From NCBI GenBank assembly GCA_027009605.1, contig JALVCY010000054.1:1-5559 (forward strand): a DNA stretch of 5,559 nucleotides. Direction: 5' to 3'. Position numbers and translations under genes: made by a program. This document shows, in pieces, positions 5,462-5,559 of the stretch. The first letter of the stretch is position 1. Each line of letters begins with the position of its first letter. Source of the DNA: Saprospiraceae bacterium. GTDB taxonomy: Bacteria; Bacteroidota; Bacteroidia; Chitinophagales; Saprospiraceae. A model generated the notes under the pieces. That model was not told the DNA's origin. It ran no database searches and worked only from the letters and a program-made list of their open reading frames with translations.

Positions 5462-5552
5462 GTCCTTCGGACGTTCAAGCGCCTTTGGCGTTCAATTTGT
5501 GCTTCGCACGTTCAAATTGCCCTTCGGGCGTTCAAATGCCTGCGGCGTTCAA
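5462..5552. repeat. Array of five mini-hairpins each followed by GTTCAA
   Basis: Five units of 17-20 bp follow the glycosylase stop codon. Each is a tiny inverted repeat followed by GTTCAA: GTCC-TTC-GGAC (5462-5472), CGCC-TTT-GGCG (5480-5490), GTGC-TTC-GCAC (5499-5509), GCCC-TTC-GGGC (5519-5529) and GCC-TGC-GGC (5538-5546). GTTCAA begins at 5473, 5490, 5510, 5530 and 5547. The stems differ in sequence but every stem remains complementary. The array reaches the window end and may continue. No T run marks it as a simple terminator, although it could slow transcription or protect 3' ends. Confidence 0.85.
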
Positions 5553-5559
5553 GGGGACG

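Noticed and set aside
5462..5552. Ordinary intrinsic terminator after the glycosylase gene
   Set aside because: Stems are only 3-4 bp, none is followed by a T run, and five are repeated, which does not fit a standard terminator.

Overview
The window looks like chromosomal DNA from a Bacteroidota species, plausibly a Saprospiria/Chitinophagia-type lineage (inference). The support is DUF4403 and SMUG2-like families common in that phylum, two lipoproteins with short SPase II signals, A-rich leaders with few Shine-Dalgarno sites, a good TTG-N20-TAnnTTTG promoter, and low to moderate GC. No mobile-element genes, CRISPR array, tRNA or rRNA were seen.

Layout. (1) Positions 2-1971, + strand: the C-terminal end of a GNAT-like protein cut by the window edge, then a DUF4403 lipoprotein 10 nt downstream, then a DinB/DUF1569-like putative metal-binding protein overlapping it by 14 nt. 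This spacing suggests one operon. (2) 1972-2137: a convergent spacer with GTCTTTG heptamers and a GC-rich mini-hairpin. (3) 2138-2803, - strand: a DUF697 membrane protein with a C-terminal SHOCT domain and a 13-A homopolymer at its start. (4) 2804-3257: a divergent spacer with a 20-bp-phased AAAA(A/T)TTAAC repeat. (5) 3258-4439, + strand: an unrecognised lipoprotein with a TPR-like helical half and a beta-rich C-terminal half. (6) 4433-4760: a spacer dense in repeats: a TGAGNNN heptamer array with 21-bp higher-order period, a perfect 26-bp tandem duplication, and a 20-bp wobble-paired hairpin whose 3' arm runs into a promoter. (7) 4784-5458, + strand: a SMUG2-type uracil-DNA glycosylase family protein. 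(8) 5462-5552 and probably beyond: an array of five mini-hairpins, each followed by GTTCAA, whose stems differ in sequence but stay paired.

The protein-coding content is mostly ordinary envelope proteins and base-excision repair, and no multi-gene defence or biosynthetic system is visible. The unusual content is in the spacers: at least four short-repeat types occupy gene 3' ends. The two most worth following are the covarying GTTCAA mini-hairpin array and the heptamer array that supplies the stop codon of the upstream lipoprotein gene.
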